Origin: Malurus cyaneus samueli
Taxonomy: Eukaryota > Chordata > Aves > Passeriformes > Maluridae
Direction: 5' to 3'
Assembly (NCBI GenBank): GCA_009741485.1
Contig: CM019217.1
Span: 37,811,757-37,875,756 of the forward strand
Length of the DNA stretch: 64,000 bases
Made by a program: the position numbers and the translations under genes. Position 1 is the first letter of the stretch. Each line of letters opens with the position of its first letter. The notes beneath the pieces were generated by a model. It searched no databases. It was not told the DNA's origin and worked only from the letters and a program-made list of their open reading frames with translations. This document shows positions 27,001 through 54,296 of this stretch, piece after piece.

Positions 27001-30000
27001 CTTCTAAATTAATTCAGCCTGGTGCAAGTGATCCATAATCACTTGTTTATATGTTTATAAGTGATCCTCAAACCAAGAAAAATACAATATACCCATGATC
27101 TATATGTATATTATTTAACAATCAAAAGTCTTCATAAGCTATCAGATCAAATTTTTGTAACAGTTTCTTCCAATGGCAACTGATTTTTTCCTTCAAATTT
27201 AGTGTCCAGTGCAAATCTCAGCACTCTTTTCCAACTATGCACTCATATGGAAAATACAGATAGGCAAGAGGCTTGAATTTACATTTCCTGCAATTTCTTC
27301 TCCTGGAGTGAAATGCCGTTGATACAAATTACAGGAAGAAAATGACTAGATTAGACCTCAGATCTCTGAATATTTAGCACCATAAAATTCTCTGCCTTGA
27401 AACTATTAGTTGCTGGTTGGGGAAAGAAGCTTCTGCCTCAAACTGTAAGAAGATTCCCTTAAGGAAGGGCAATTGTGTCTAAAAGCTGCTTCCACCAAGG
27501 CTACTCCTATCAGTTCCTTAAAGCAGGGGTGAAAATCCTATTAGTAGGCTTATGCTTTTCAGAGCTTCAAAAGGTATCCTTTGAAGATAAAAAAAAAACT
27601 TCTGAAGTATCCAGTTATGCAAAAAACCTTTTTAAAGAACAGGTTATCATGCAATACTGCATTCTTCCAGATATTCTGCAAATTGAGAAATAACCAAAGA
27701 TGCACAGGGATCTGAAAAACATGCCAGTGAAGTTAAGGCTTTTCCCACTTCTGCTTCCATACAATAGCTTTTGCTAAGTAAGCAGGAGTATTCAGCTGGA
27801 CAGCTTCCCTCTGAACCATACAGCACTGCACAGCACACTTTCAGGCTTTAAAATCTCTCATTAAGCCCCTACTGACTTTAATACCCTGTGGATTTCAATA
27901 CCTTTCTGCTGCTTTCCACAAGATTCACTTAATTTTCAGTTCCAGAATTATCGGGTATGCTCCTACAGGAGACAAAGAATAATTAGAACTGCTCAGGCTT
28001 TCAGGTTGTCTCAGCAATACCCAACCATATCTGCAAATGCCATGGTGAAGCATATTGAAATAATATGTAACAAAATCTCTCCCTTTATCTACTAAGAGCA
28101 AGCAAACCCAAAATATATCAAAATCTGTAATCGTTTAATACTAAATGAAATAAACAGAGGGCCATCAAACCAAGAAGAGAGATTTGGGAGGATGGAGTGG
28201 GGAATGCTAAAATTTTAAGTTTCCCATGAAATTAAGTTCAAAATTTTAATGCAGCTTTTTCCAAATCAAAAACTTCATTTGACACGATACTGATAGGTTA
28301 CAGATGAAAATGAGTAAAAATTATGTTTCAAGTAGGTCATTCAAATAAACCAGAAAAAAACTCCAACAATACCTAAATAAGTGGAAAGCAGGGTATAGGA
28401 GGCATTATCATAAACAGATCAATGTATGGTAACATTTCTGTTTTGAAATTGTTGTTTATTTTCATGTTGAGTGAGAAAAATACTGGAAAGCATTTGACAA
28501 TAGAACTCATTTTATAAAAAAAAAAAGTTAAAAGTATCTCACACATTACATTCCTCGACCTCCTGGACTCACATTTATTTCCACTCACTGTTGGCCACAC
28601 TCCAGATACCTAAATGGAAATGTTTACAGTTTCTCACCTATAACTCTCACAGCCTGATATATGCAGTATTCATCTTCCCCCTCCACCCCCAATAAAGCAA
28701 AGCTCAGCTACAGAATATTCTCGAGTATTTCACCACCTCAAGATGCTGTAGTGCCAAGACATGTCAGAGAAGTCAAATCTGTCAAGGAGACAAACAGCCA
28801 GGGAAGGCTGAAGCCATCCCATAGGAATTCCCAAAATGCATTTAGCAAGGCACAGCCCTGGCAGCCTCAGGAGCTGCAACACTGCCCATCAAAATAACAG
28901 AGATTAAAAATCCTTGTATTTCACCAAGCTTGACAAATCTAAGGTCCAACAACAGATATCCAACATAGCACCTCAACAGTCTTTCAGAAACAGCCAGGAA
29001 TCAGACACGTGCTTCCTTCTTGGAATCATGGGGGTTTTGCAGTATGAATTAGAGAAAACTTCAAAGATCCTTCAGTCTGGCAGCTTAGTTTTCTAGTGAA
29101 ATATGATCATAAATCCCTAAGACCTATAGATAATACCCTACACTGTGGAACAAGGCAGATATCAAGAACTCATGGGCAAAACCCAAAAATACTCAAGCAG
29201 GTCATTAGTTTTCTAAATAATACTTTTATATATCTGTATTACCCTTACTTCGCTGTCTGTGGTAGGTGTAGCCAGAGCAGAGCTGGTATCTGTTGAAGTT
29301 AGCATGCCTGCCTTGTGCCTAACACAAGTCCAGTTTTCTAGAATATTACTGCAAGTTTTAGCCTGGAGTACCTGCCTGAGAAATACCTGGCTTTCCTAAA
29401 AGCTAAAGTACATTCATTTCGATCCTGATTCCAGCTACTTTGGGATAGCATAGTACATGCATCAATCTTTCCAAACAGCTACTTGTGCCACCTACATGAT
29501 AATCACTCACAAGAATTCCTGCACGTCATGGAAACAAAGAATTTCTCTAAATTCCTATGAAAAATTAGAATTTTGATTCACAATTCCTACAATCCCAAGG
29601 ACACTTGCAAACACAGTTCATAATTTATAGGCAATGTAGCCCTACACCTACCTACAAGCATGGGTAACAGACTATTCCCTCTTTCTGGCCAACTCCATCA
29701 TACAGCATTAACTGGAATTACTCTAAAAAAATAGCCTGGTTGTATAAACAGTTGCTTCAGTGCTTCAAAGAAATTAAGGAAATTCAGGTGTCTTCTACAG
29801 ATGAAAATAAACTGTTTTATTATGTCGTCTATTGAATTTGCCTTGTGAATATTCTTGTTTTCTAAATTTAATTCCTTCACTCTACAGTTCATCTTACTTG
29901 TACCCATCTCTGCTTCAGTTTTAGTAATTAATCAGACTAATTTATATAACTTAATTCCGGAGAAGTTAACTTTTGCAGTTTAATTGCTGCCAGCTTTAGA

Positions 30001-33000
30001 AAAAAGCACTTTCTAAACCCATTTTAAAAGCAGTAATTTACAGCATGAATGCAATGAAAACAAAAGACAAAACAAAAGCAACTGCAGAGCTAAGAGCTTT
30101 TGATGAATGCTAAAAGGCCATTAAAATGCTGCTCATAGTCTAGAGGATACAGTCAATTTTATAATTTTTTCTGTGAATGCAATTACTTCCACTGAATGTG
30201 ATGACAGAGAGGTACAAGTCCACAGATTGTTGGTGCATGCAGAACTGTTTGTCATTTTAAAATTTGGTGGTGTATGAAAAACACAGAAAGCTAGTGTGCT
30301 TTACAAATTGAGATGATAAAAATGAACTTGGTAAGACTGTCTCTTTGAGGATTTTGAATCACACCCCAGATAAGCCAGAAGAAAAAGGGATAAGGAACTT
30401 GTCTGGGACACAAACACTGAAGTTCGAAATATGGCAAAACAATGATAGACTCACTTGAGACAGGAATAAAGCTATTTTACAAAGTGAAAGTGAGGAGTTT
30501 AAAACAAGAAGAAAATGGCCATACTATTTTATGTCTCATAGAGCTTTTATTATTTGATGATAAATTAATATAACCTTATTCAATCATAATCTGTCACCAA
30601 GATAACCAGCCCTGTAGAACTCATGATTTTGCTTTCATTTTGTCTTGTTATTCCAACAGATAATACATCATTCTGATTGTCCTATGAAAGTTACATTATG
30701 CATTACAGCATTAGACATAGCAGGAGCAAAACACTTCGTCACTACCTAAGGACGAGTTTAGTTAAAAAAAAAAAAAAAATTTAAACAAAAAAACCCATGA
30801 CATTTTACACAAAGCCACATGTAGAGAATAAAATACACCCTGGTTATAACCCGAATAGCTTTGTTAAGGAACCCCTCTGAACTGAGAGGAGAAATTTAGT
30901 TTGTTTTAACTAAGCTGTTCCATGTAATATGAAAGAACATGACAAAAAAGGAACTAAAATGAGAATTTCAAGGAACTAACAATAGAGCTGTAGGTACAGG
31001 AGGAAAGCAGGATAGAGAAACAAAGGTCTGAGGAATAAAGGGTCCAAGATGGAAGAGAAGAAAAAAATTGAAATTATGCTCAAAGATCCCACAGCCCTTC
31101 AGCATTCAGGCAGATATTAATACACTTCCATGAGGAAGGATCACCTTGATCACCTGCATGGAAAGACACCGAAGAATCTGCACAAAGATGCATAGTTTTC
31201 ATTCTTGGAATTGCAGGGCTCAGCATTTGTTTGAATAAGGATTACCGAGTAGAAAAAGATGTCATTATTAAACCAGACTTTATTTCAACCTAAATTAACA
31301 AATGAGAATTATCAGAACAAGAGTGCATTTAGAAATTTCATTAGGAAGAAGAAGCCACATGTAGCAATTTTCCACAGAAAAGAAACTCAGGTTTTGAGCA
31401 TGCTCTGGGAACATTTTCATTTAAGAGGGAAAAAAGGAAGACAAAAATGAGAAATGGTCTGAGGAAAAAATACCCCTGAAGCACCCCATCAATGAATGGC
31501 AATCACCCTATCAGTTCTCCCCATTATTGCCTAGTCAGGGATTTTTCTTTCTTCAAGGACACTGAAGAATATTTAACCTTTTTTAGAGATAATCTTCTTG
31601 TCAACATTACGGAGACTCTTTACATCAAAGGACACACTGCAGTTTCTGGAGCATCTCATCTGTTTTAGTTTTGATTCTTAAAGGTATTGGCCAACAATGA
31701 GGGAAGTATGATATGCCCAGCACAGTTACACAGTATGTCAAAACAAACACACTAGAACAAAAGCCGCTAGTGAAGTTAGGCAGGAGATGGAGTTGGTCCA
31801 TTTAATAGGTCTTTACAAATATAAAACATGCTTTTCACAAGTTTTCCACAATCTTTATAGAGTCCTAGTTACATACAACAATTGTGAAGAATATCGAGCT
31901 AAGTCTGCTTATTATGGGATGCATAACACAGGAGGAGATTTTCATGCTTCAAAGGAAAAGGCTACATCAGGCAACCTCCCCAGATTCCCCGTCTATTCAG
32001 AATGACAGAAGCACCTTCAGGTTGCTTTAGTAATTCTGTATCATCTCTGGAGCCATGTAATGACTGCAGGCAGATCAGTAAGACTGATTGGTATGAGGGT
32101 CTTGCTTATCCACACCTGCTCTGATAACACATGGAGACATCTGCGCTCAAAAGGGACAATTTTCTTTTTATTACAGATGTGATTTGAACATGAAGAAACA
32201 TATCTCCTACAAAAAAACAAACTGAATAGAAGCAACTTCTGAATTTATTTTGCAACTTCTGAATATAAAATTTGGTTTGCAGTAGGATACAGAAGAATAA
32301 TCTGAATTTTTGTTTGTTTATAAAAGACCCAGAAATTAAAATTTAATAGATAAATGTCCAACTTACTTCCATGACAAAAGGCCACATTTTAATCAAGAAT
32401 TAGCAATTAAAAAGTATCTTCATCAGTTTGAAGACAGCTAGATGCAAAACCAGAAAATTCTTTCATGCTGAATTGACAAATTTCAAAACACATACACAAA
32501 AACACAACATCTCTAGTACTAGTTGTCACCATGCCTGAGAAGCTTATTTTCCCCAGGCAACGACAAGAATAAAGAAACAATTTTACTTTTCCATTATCTC
32601 ATTCTGCCTTTAGGATCATTCCTTTTTCTATGCCCCACTTGTACCAGACAAACATATGACCTTGTTAGGAACAGAGTAATAGTCAAGGCCAGGGGAGAAA
32701 AACTCTTTTGCCTTCACTAAATGAAAATGGATAACAAAGGTTGAGCCCTGGGAATAACACATGTCGCAAATAATAGCAAGTACCTGCTTCCTGGGAGATT
32801 TACACAATAGAGTTCACACGTCAGCAACTGTTTGCCTATAATATAAATTCAAATTGACAAGACTGAGGTATTATGGAACAGCATTTATCTCAAGATGCGT
32901 AGGAAAAATAATTTAATTTCTTATGATTAATTTCATCTATACATTAGTGTATTAACTGGATACATTATTGATCTTTGCTTCATCCAATTTCAGCCTCTGT

Positions 33001-34559
33001 AGTATGGACAAAGTGATCTGAAAAATATCAGTCCTTTTTTTTTTAAGCACAGGAAGGCTAAGGCAAATATCTCACTGTATTAGAAATCCTATCACAGGAA
33101 CACATTCTGGAACAAGCAACTGCTTTTGAGGAATATATTAGTCAGCTTTTCTATAGCTTTCTTAAAATATCTAGAAAATTGTTGTTCTAGATACTGTTCT
33201 CTCCCCTTTGTTTGGTTGGATAAAAAAGCCAAGATGAAGCCAATGATGACGATCCTTGTACACTCAAAAAAAAAAAACAACCAAAAAAGGAGAATAAAAA
33301 ATGTTGTCAATTAGAGTAAGACTGCTATATGTCTCAGTGCCTAGGTGAAACCACCCTTGAAGCAGAGAGGGCTGCTTCAAACATATACAATCCACAGCTG
33401 TCACTCTGCAGAGCTGCACATCTTCCACTGTAAGACAGTGTCATTTGACAGCTGCTACAAATATTATGAATATCATGGTTGTCCTGTTACTTTTATCTGA
33501 CAGCCTCTGAAGCATAATAAGGAGCTAGCTATTACCAAAAAAGTGGCCTGTGTATGTAATAACATGAACAGCAGCAGAAAGCACATAAGCATGTCCTCCT
33601 AACACTGAGATCAACAAACATACAAGTGAGACTAGGATGCTCCTTAATTTCATTTGGATAAGCAGCAGGATTTGTAATTTTGAGAATCAATCTTCACTCT
33701 TCCTTAAGCCCCCTCCCATTTTAGGAACGCAACTTGTTTTAGAGCACTGGATAAAGATACATAGGTTTTACTATGCAGTTGCCTCAGAGAGGGAGAGGAG
33801 CAAACGTGCAGCATTCTACTTCTTTTGCAGCAGCTCTGGTTAGGTCCAGCAAGATCAGGGTCCTGCTGAAAAAGGCACAACATAAAGGAAGAACAGAAGT
33901 GCTACTTTCCCAAGAGCCTACAGTAAAGACAGACAAGAGTCATGAAATCACTCAAGTAATCTGCAAGCCAAAGGACAACTAACTTCACATCTCTTCCGCT
34001 AATTGTCTCCAGACCCAGAGGCAACACACTTCTAGTCATTTTAGCTTCCCACAAGAAAACGAGGTGCCTCTGATCTCTGCAGTGATTGTGCCAGTGGATG
34101 TTCACATCCTAGATTCAAACTGTTCTATACTTCTGAGAGCCTCCTGATCTCAGTGGCTGCTGCACACCAGTGATGGCTTGCTGCACACAGGGGGTGTTCT
34201 GCAAACACAAAGGTGCTGCCAAAGTCAGCATTTATCCTGGGGAAGGCAGCCCTTGGCAGAAACAATTTGCTTCTAAAGTTTAAAATGGCTGATCTGACAC
34301 TTCTCCATTTTCCGGTCTTACGCGACTTTCTCATGGGCAGCCATTCCAATTCATCATGATAAAATTCCCAACTTGACACCGTAAGGCTATTTAGACAGCA
34401 CCACTTTCCAGTTCTGCTGCCCCCAACCCGCAAGAAGCATTACGGGCATAAATTTAACCCGCTCACTGAAACGCAAGTAGCCAAGCTGTTGAGGCAGGAT
34501 TCTTAATCACTACTATAAATTACAGCAAAATAAAAGATGGCAATATGATTTTTAGCTGG

Positions 34560-34740
34560 AATTCCTGTTCAGCCAGAGCTCGCTGCCCGGACACGCAGTG
34601 CGCACACGCCACCCTGCGGCCACCGAGCGCCGGTGCGAGCCCTGCACTGCCAAGGATCACCCACCCGGACCGCCAGCTTTTAACCCTTCGGGAGCAGCGC
34701 TGCTCCGCGCTCGCTCCTCTGCCCACAGCACCATGTTTGT
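34560..34740. promoter_or_regulatory. CpG-rich patch, possible regulatory element
   Basis: Roughly 150 bp holding about 17 CpG dinucleotides inside a CpG-poor AT-rich background, with a perfect 16-bp palindrome GGAGCAGCGCTGCTCC at 34691-34706. It is separate from the AADAT CpG island and lies about 2.5 kb before it. Clusters like this usually stay CpG-rich because they are unmethylated, as at promoters or enhancers. It may be a distal regulatory element or the promoter of a noncoding transcript. No exon or orientation can be assigned. Confidence 0.45.
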
Positions 34741-35529
34741 CATACACCCACATTTAATCGATGTGAAATGATCGCTTCAAATAGGGTAGTCAAACATCAC
34801 AGAATAAACATGTTATAAAACTAAAAGATATATAGCATCCTAGACTATATTGCAGACTCGGAGAGATTTACACTTTGTTCATACAATTGAAAAAACAGCA
34901 ACTCAGTTAAATTTTTGAGTGTTTACTGTCTCAATCTTTTGTCCTCCTCTTGGTCCTCTGAAAAGAAATACCCTGAAGTCCTTAGGGGAGAAGGAAACAA
35001 TGAAGTAACAATTACCTTACCTCCCTTTTCTTGTCAAATAGAATTGCTTTAGGCTTTTTTCCTCCTTTTGTTGTTTAACACATCAGTGGACATAGCACGT
35101 AGCAAGTTTAGGGAGAGGTAGTACAGTTTCAAATGACAGTAGACATTAACAACAACCATCGGTAGACCTTACCGACGCTTCATGAATTATGCAAGACTTG
35201 CACCAAATCATTATTGTTCTAAGTGTGCATGTAATAAACAAAGACAGCAAAGATAGAACTTCTTACACAGTAGTAAAACAGAGCACTCGACTTGTGGTTG
35301 CTAAGGAATATAAACAGTGATGCAGAGAATTGCCAGATGAATCCAGCTGGGAAAAGCATCCAAACAACTGTACGCTATTTTTTTAAAATTTGTTTCAATA
35401 GAATGACACCATAATTGGCTAAGAGACCACTCAAAGCCCACAAAAATCAATTGAAAATGGAAAACCTTCCCTTGACTTCTCTGGGCTTTGGTCTGCGTCT
35501 CAAACTGCAACACTGACAGCCAGGAAATG

Positions 35530-35549
35530 AAAAAAAAAAAAAAAAAAAA

Positions 35550-35581
<32 letters not shown>
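35530..35581. repeat. poly(A) tract, 52 bp with one C
   Basis: An A run from 35530 to 35549, a C at 35550, and 31 more A bases. Tracts of this length are unstable and prone to length errors in assembly. No retroposed body could be identified upstream, so I call it a simple repeat. Confidence 0.9.
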
Positions 35582-35583
<2 letters not shown>

Positions 35584-36336
35584 CAACCAGAATTACACAA
35601 AAAGCAGCTCAGATTCAATTAGTCTTTCACAGCCAGAACCCCACAGAAGTTCAATATCTCCATTTGCTATTTCACATTTATAGATCCATCTTGTATTTTT
35701 GTATGTCACACTATTAGAAGGTAATTACCTAAATTATAAATTCTTCAGATCATTAAAGTTATTTATAAAATTTGATTTTCAGTGTAAGAGCATTCACACA
35801 ATGCAAACAATCCTTCTTCACTGCATCACAAACTTGACAAGAACTCCATTTCTATTTCAACCTACTCCATCAAATTATGAAGCCTTTCAGCAGATACAAA
35901 TACTGCATAACGTCACCAAAATTGAAGGGCGGGGAGAGGGGAAAGGTATCCTGTTAAAGCACCTCATCTATTTTGTATAAACATTTTGCCCTCATATCTC
36001 AGCTTTGCCTTCAGCAAGTTTTGGAAGGTTGCAATTAAAACATGCTTTGAGCAGTGGGGCACCATAAAGCCTGGTGATTTACTGAATTAAAACCTAGAAA
36101 TGCTCCGGTGCTCATCCCATGCAGTGTTTTCACTCTCCTGTCTCCAAGTTAACTAAAAAGATCCGTAGTGCAAAGCACAGCTGATTTTGCCATGCCATGG
36201 CAACTTCAGAATGCTGAAGTCCAAAGCCATGACTAGAAAATGACTCTCTACCTCTGCACCTTTCCAAGCAGCAGCATCTACACCACCAGCTACACGTGTT
36301 GCACCAGCAACAACATGTGACATCCAGCAAGGAGGG

Positions 36337-36360
36337 ACATGTCACACCACATGTCACACC
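36337..36360. repeat. 12-bp tandem duplication ACATGTCACACC x2
   Basis: Two exact adjacent copies of ACATGTCACACC, with a partial related copy ACATGTGACATCC slightly upstream. Short tandem repeat of no evident function. Confidence 0.7.
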
Positions 36361-36605
36361 ATCATCCTCTTCCTTCTACCGGTCTACTCATCTGTGGGGG
36401 AAAAATTACTCACAGATGTCCGACTTCGATTTTAAACAAAACACTGCTTCCTTTTATGAGCAGAACCTTTAGTAGAAACACCACAAATTTCATTAAAGTG
36501 TGTGAGCATTTTCATTAGGAGGGAAGCGACTTTGCCCTTCTATTTCACTTTTATGAGACCTCCCACACAGAGCGCCTCCACCCCAGCGCAGGAAAGAAAT
36601 TGACC

Positions 36606-37026
36606 TGTTGCAGCAAGTGCAAAGGAGGGCCACGAAAGCTGGAGCACCTTTTCTATGAAGACAGAGAGAACTGGGGTTGTTCAGCCTGAAGACTCCAGGC
36701 AGACCTTGGAGCACCTGCCAGTACCCAAAAGGGGCTACAAGAGAGCTGGAGGGTGTACAAGTGCCAAGGGGAAATGGCTTAAAATTGAGAGAGAGTAAGT
36801 TTAGATTGGATACTAGAGAGACATCCTTAACTGTGAGGGCGATGAGACACTGCCACAATGTTTCCCAGGGAAGTTGTGGATGCCCCGTCCCTGAAAGTGT
36901 TCCAAGCCAAGTTGCATGAGCTCTGAGCAACCAGGTCTAGGGGAAGGTGTCCTTGCCCGTGGCAGGGTGTTTGGAACCAGATCATCTTTCAGGTCCTTCT
37001 AAGACAAACCATTCTGTGGTTCTCGT
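36606..37026 (+). mobile_element. CR1 LINE, 5'-truncated 3' end
   Basis: The sequence follows the 3' end of avian CR1 retrotransposons in order: AGGAGGGCCACGAA, a GGAGCACC block, GGGTTGTTCAGCCTG, TTTAGATTGGATA, CCCAGGGAAGTTGTGGATG, CCCTGAAAGTGTT and the final ATTCTGTG-type octamer repeat (37011-37026). It is truncated at its 5' end, as most genomic CR1 copies are, and retains no usable reverse transcriptase frame. Small indels and substitutions suggest an old copy. It lies directly before the AADAT CpG island. The fairly long antisense open frame across it is a by-product of the repeat, not a gene. Confidence 0.9.
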
Positions 37027-37040
37027 CTGTTTTCCCCCCC

Positions 37041-37134
37041 GGGCAACCCCGGGGGCTGGGCAGCCCCTGCTTCACCCCACCGCTGCCGGCTGGGCCCTGA
37101 TCGCACCCGGGCCTGCCCAGCCCCGGGGTTGCCC
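37041..37134. repeat. GC-rich inverted repeat in the promoter region
   Basis: The left arm 37041-37063 starts GGGCAACCCC and ends CTGGGCAG. The right arm 37113-37134 starts CTGCCCAGCCCC and ends GGTTGCCC. The arms are reverse complements apart from one extra G in the left arm, around a spacer of 49 bases. It could extrude as a stable cruciform, or fold as RNA if transcribed. It lies 15 bp after the CR1 end and at the upstream edge of the CpG island. Confidence 0.75.
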
Positions 37135-37339
37135 CTTGCCCGGTTGCCCAGGGCTGGCACATCTCCCCGCACTATCGGGCTCCAGTCCTCGCTTGGTGGG
37201 CACTACCAAGACAGAACCGGTGTGTTAGGTCTTTCGCCCGGACCCGCACAGAATCGCTTTCGGGCCCGCGCCGGGCTCGCCGCCGAGCTGCCCGCAGCGC
37301 GCAGGCGGCGGTGCCGGCCAGAGCCCCGTGTCCGCTCAC

Positions 37340-37432
37340 GCCCCCGCCCGGCCGCCAGCACAGCACAGCACATGCCCACAGCGGGCCGCCGCCGCCTGCA
37401 CTGCCCGGCCGTCGCCTCCGCGGCCTCCGCCG
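37340..37432 (+). other. probable AADAT exon 1 (mostly or wholly 5' UTR)
   Basis: The CpG island contains a good splice donor, GCCG|GTAGGT, after 37432. The next exon begins two bases before the AADAT start codon, so at least one upstream exon must exist and this donor is the best candidate. The 5' end is unknown and the start given is a guess. An ATG at 37372 within this exon would be in frame with the AADAT start after splicing; see the findings. Other donors in the island are possible. Confidence 0.5.
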
Positions 37433-38290
37433 GTAGGTGCCCGTGGCCGCCGCCGAACCGGGGGACGGCGCCGGCCGTGAGCTCGGGATGGCCCTGAGGG
37501 CTCCGTGCCCCCTCCGCGGGGGCTGGGGGTGGGCAGCAGAGCGGTGTCTCGGGAACCGCCTCGGGGAGCGCGTCTCCGCTATCCCTTAAAACACAGCTCC
37601 AGCCCGCCCTTGTCTACAGCCTGCACCGCGCCTGTGCCGAGCCGATGGGGAACGAAGTTAAGGGAGGTATTTTTAGAAAGCGCGAGATGTTTTTTTAAAA
37701 GCGGCCTTGCTCGGTAGATCATTTCTAGTAGAGGCTGGCACATGCGTGTTGCTGTGGTTGCTCTTTGCCCTTCCATTTCATTCCTGTGCTTTCCTTCCCT
37801 TAGAAAGGGACGATTTATTGTGGCCTTTCCATGCCTTCGGGCTTCCTGCCGGCCTATAGTTCACTATCCACTGAATATCTATGGGTACCAGGGAAAAGGA
37901 GGGAAAACAAATACATCTGAAAGACCTTCTTAATTATCCTTTCCAAAAAAAAGCACTAACTTGACAAGTGTTGTGACTCATAATGATGGCTTGCAATCTA
38001 AAAGCACTTCAAATGAAGCTCTTAATACAGCTAAATAAAGCTGGATTCTCACTAACTAAAAAAGAGCTGATAGTTGTGTAAGAACCATCAAATTTTCAAA
38101 TTTGTAATTTGCCTTTAAAACTCCAGAGCTGACAGTAAAGATAGGGAAAAGGGCTTTTTCCTGTTTGCTGGCATACAACAAATTACCCAGATCAAAGCAT
38201 TACTTGTGGGAGATGCACATACCAAAACCACATTGCAGTTCTTATTCCCTTTTCTAGCTTCATGTTCAACTAATTACACTTTCTCCATAG
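37433..38290 (+). other. AADAT intron 1 (858 bp)
   Basis: Bounded by GTAGGT and a pyrimidine-rich acceptor ending CTCCATAG. The first 230 bases are the 3' part of the CpG island, including a G-run-rich stretch near 37519-37534. The rest is ordinary AT-rich intron with no recognised repeat. Confidence 0.5.
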
Positions 38291-38292
38291 AT

Positions 38293-53671
<15,379 letters not shown>

Positions 53672-53696
53672 AAAAGCAAAATAGAACTCTTGCAGT

Positions 53697-53702
53697 AATA
53701 AA
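53697..53702 (+). terminator. AADAT proximal poly(A) signal AATAAA
   Basis: Canonical AATAAA 25 bases after the stop codon, followed by a T-rich stretch (ATTTTTTAAC) suited to cleavage-factor binding. It would give a 3' UTR of only about 45-60 bases. Further AATAAA copies at 54291-54296 and 54566-54571 could define longer 3' ends. Confidence 0.65.
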
Positions 53703-53818
53703 AATCATCTGCAGAAAATATTTTTTAACATTTGGATTTCATCAGAACACCTTACAAGCAAATATAGAGATACAAATACAAATACATATAGAGAATGTTT
53801 CCTTAGGTCTTTTCAGCT

Positions 53819-53856
53819 AAAAAAAAAAAAAAAGAAAAAAAAAAAGAAAAAAAAAA
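53819..53856. repeat. A-rich tract
   Basis: Three runs of 9 to 16 A bases separated by single G bases, just after the proximal AADAT poly(A) site. Genomic low-complexity repeat that could cause internal oligo-dT priming in cDNA libraries. Confidence 0.85.
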
Positions 53857-54290
53857 TGTAATGAAAGTAAAAAACAATTTGCCTAACTGTTTTTGACAGG
53901 AAATCACATTACTAAATTTATCCAATTCAGAAACATTTAAAAAACTCAAAATCAAAATGTTCTATTTTCTGTAAAATCTATGGTTTTGTTAGATTTGAAT
54001 TGATTTTTGTTGGACTTGTGTTTTCCATTGTACTTGGGAAACAGAAATCATTTACTTAGGAATTTGCATTTGAGGTGGTCTTAGCCACTAACTTAATCTC
54101 AGCTGATACATTCCTCCAAAATCTTATGTTGGAATTGTCTTACGTGTCATTTTCCTTCTTGTCCTACTGTATGGCATCTGATTTTAACTATTTGATCAGT
54201 ATTTAATTTTACTGAAGTTTTGTCAGATAAAGCCGATGTAAGTATGTTAAAAAAGTGAAACTGATCCACCAAAATTAGGCTATGATTTCA

Positions 54291-54296
54291 AATAAA
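54291..54296 (+). terminator. possible distal AADAT poly(A) signal AATAAA
   Basis: AATAAA about 620 bases after the stop codon. Whether it is used cannot be judged from sequence. A second distal candidate lies at 54566-54571, followed by T/G-rich sequence. Confidence 0.3.

Larger units (their letters stand above)
17512..36600. other. intergenic, no supported gene
   Basis: No coding exons recognised. Contains short A tracts (20260-20273, 30764-30778), an AT-rich stretch near 21710-21740, a small perfect inverted repeat, a CpG-rich patch and a long poly(A) tract, the last three annotated separately. The longest plus-strand open frame (23916-24287) resembles no protein family I know and has no supporting splice or codon signal. 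Confidence 0.6.
37030..37660 (+). promoter_or_regulatory. CpG island, probable AADAT promoter
   Basis: About 600 bp of GC- and CpG-rich sequence immediately upstream of the first AADAT coding exon, in otherwise AT-rich DNA. It contains a GC box on the plus strand (CACGCCCCCGCCC, 37337-37349), which Sp1-family factors could bind. I see no convincing TATA box, which fits a dispersed CpG-island promoter. The exact transcription start cannot be read from sequence. Confidence 0.75.

Noticed and set aside
35301..35618. Phe-rich 105-codon open frame on the - strand
   Set aside because: Its Phe run is the complement of the 52-bp poly(A) tract.
36493..36930. 145-codon open frame on the - strand
   Set aside because: It runs antisense across the CR1 fragment and is a by-product of that repeat.
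37129..37497. 122-codon open frame through the CpG island
   Set aside because: GC-rich DNA has few stop codons, and the frame crosses the probable exon 1 donor into the intron. Only the part from 37372 to 37432 is of interest, as a possible AADAT leader.
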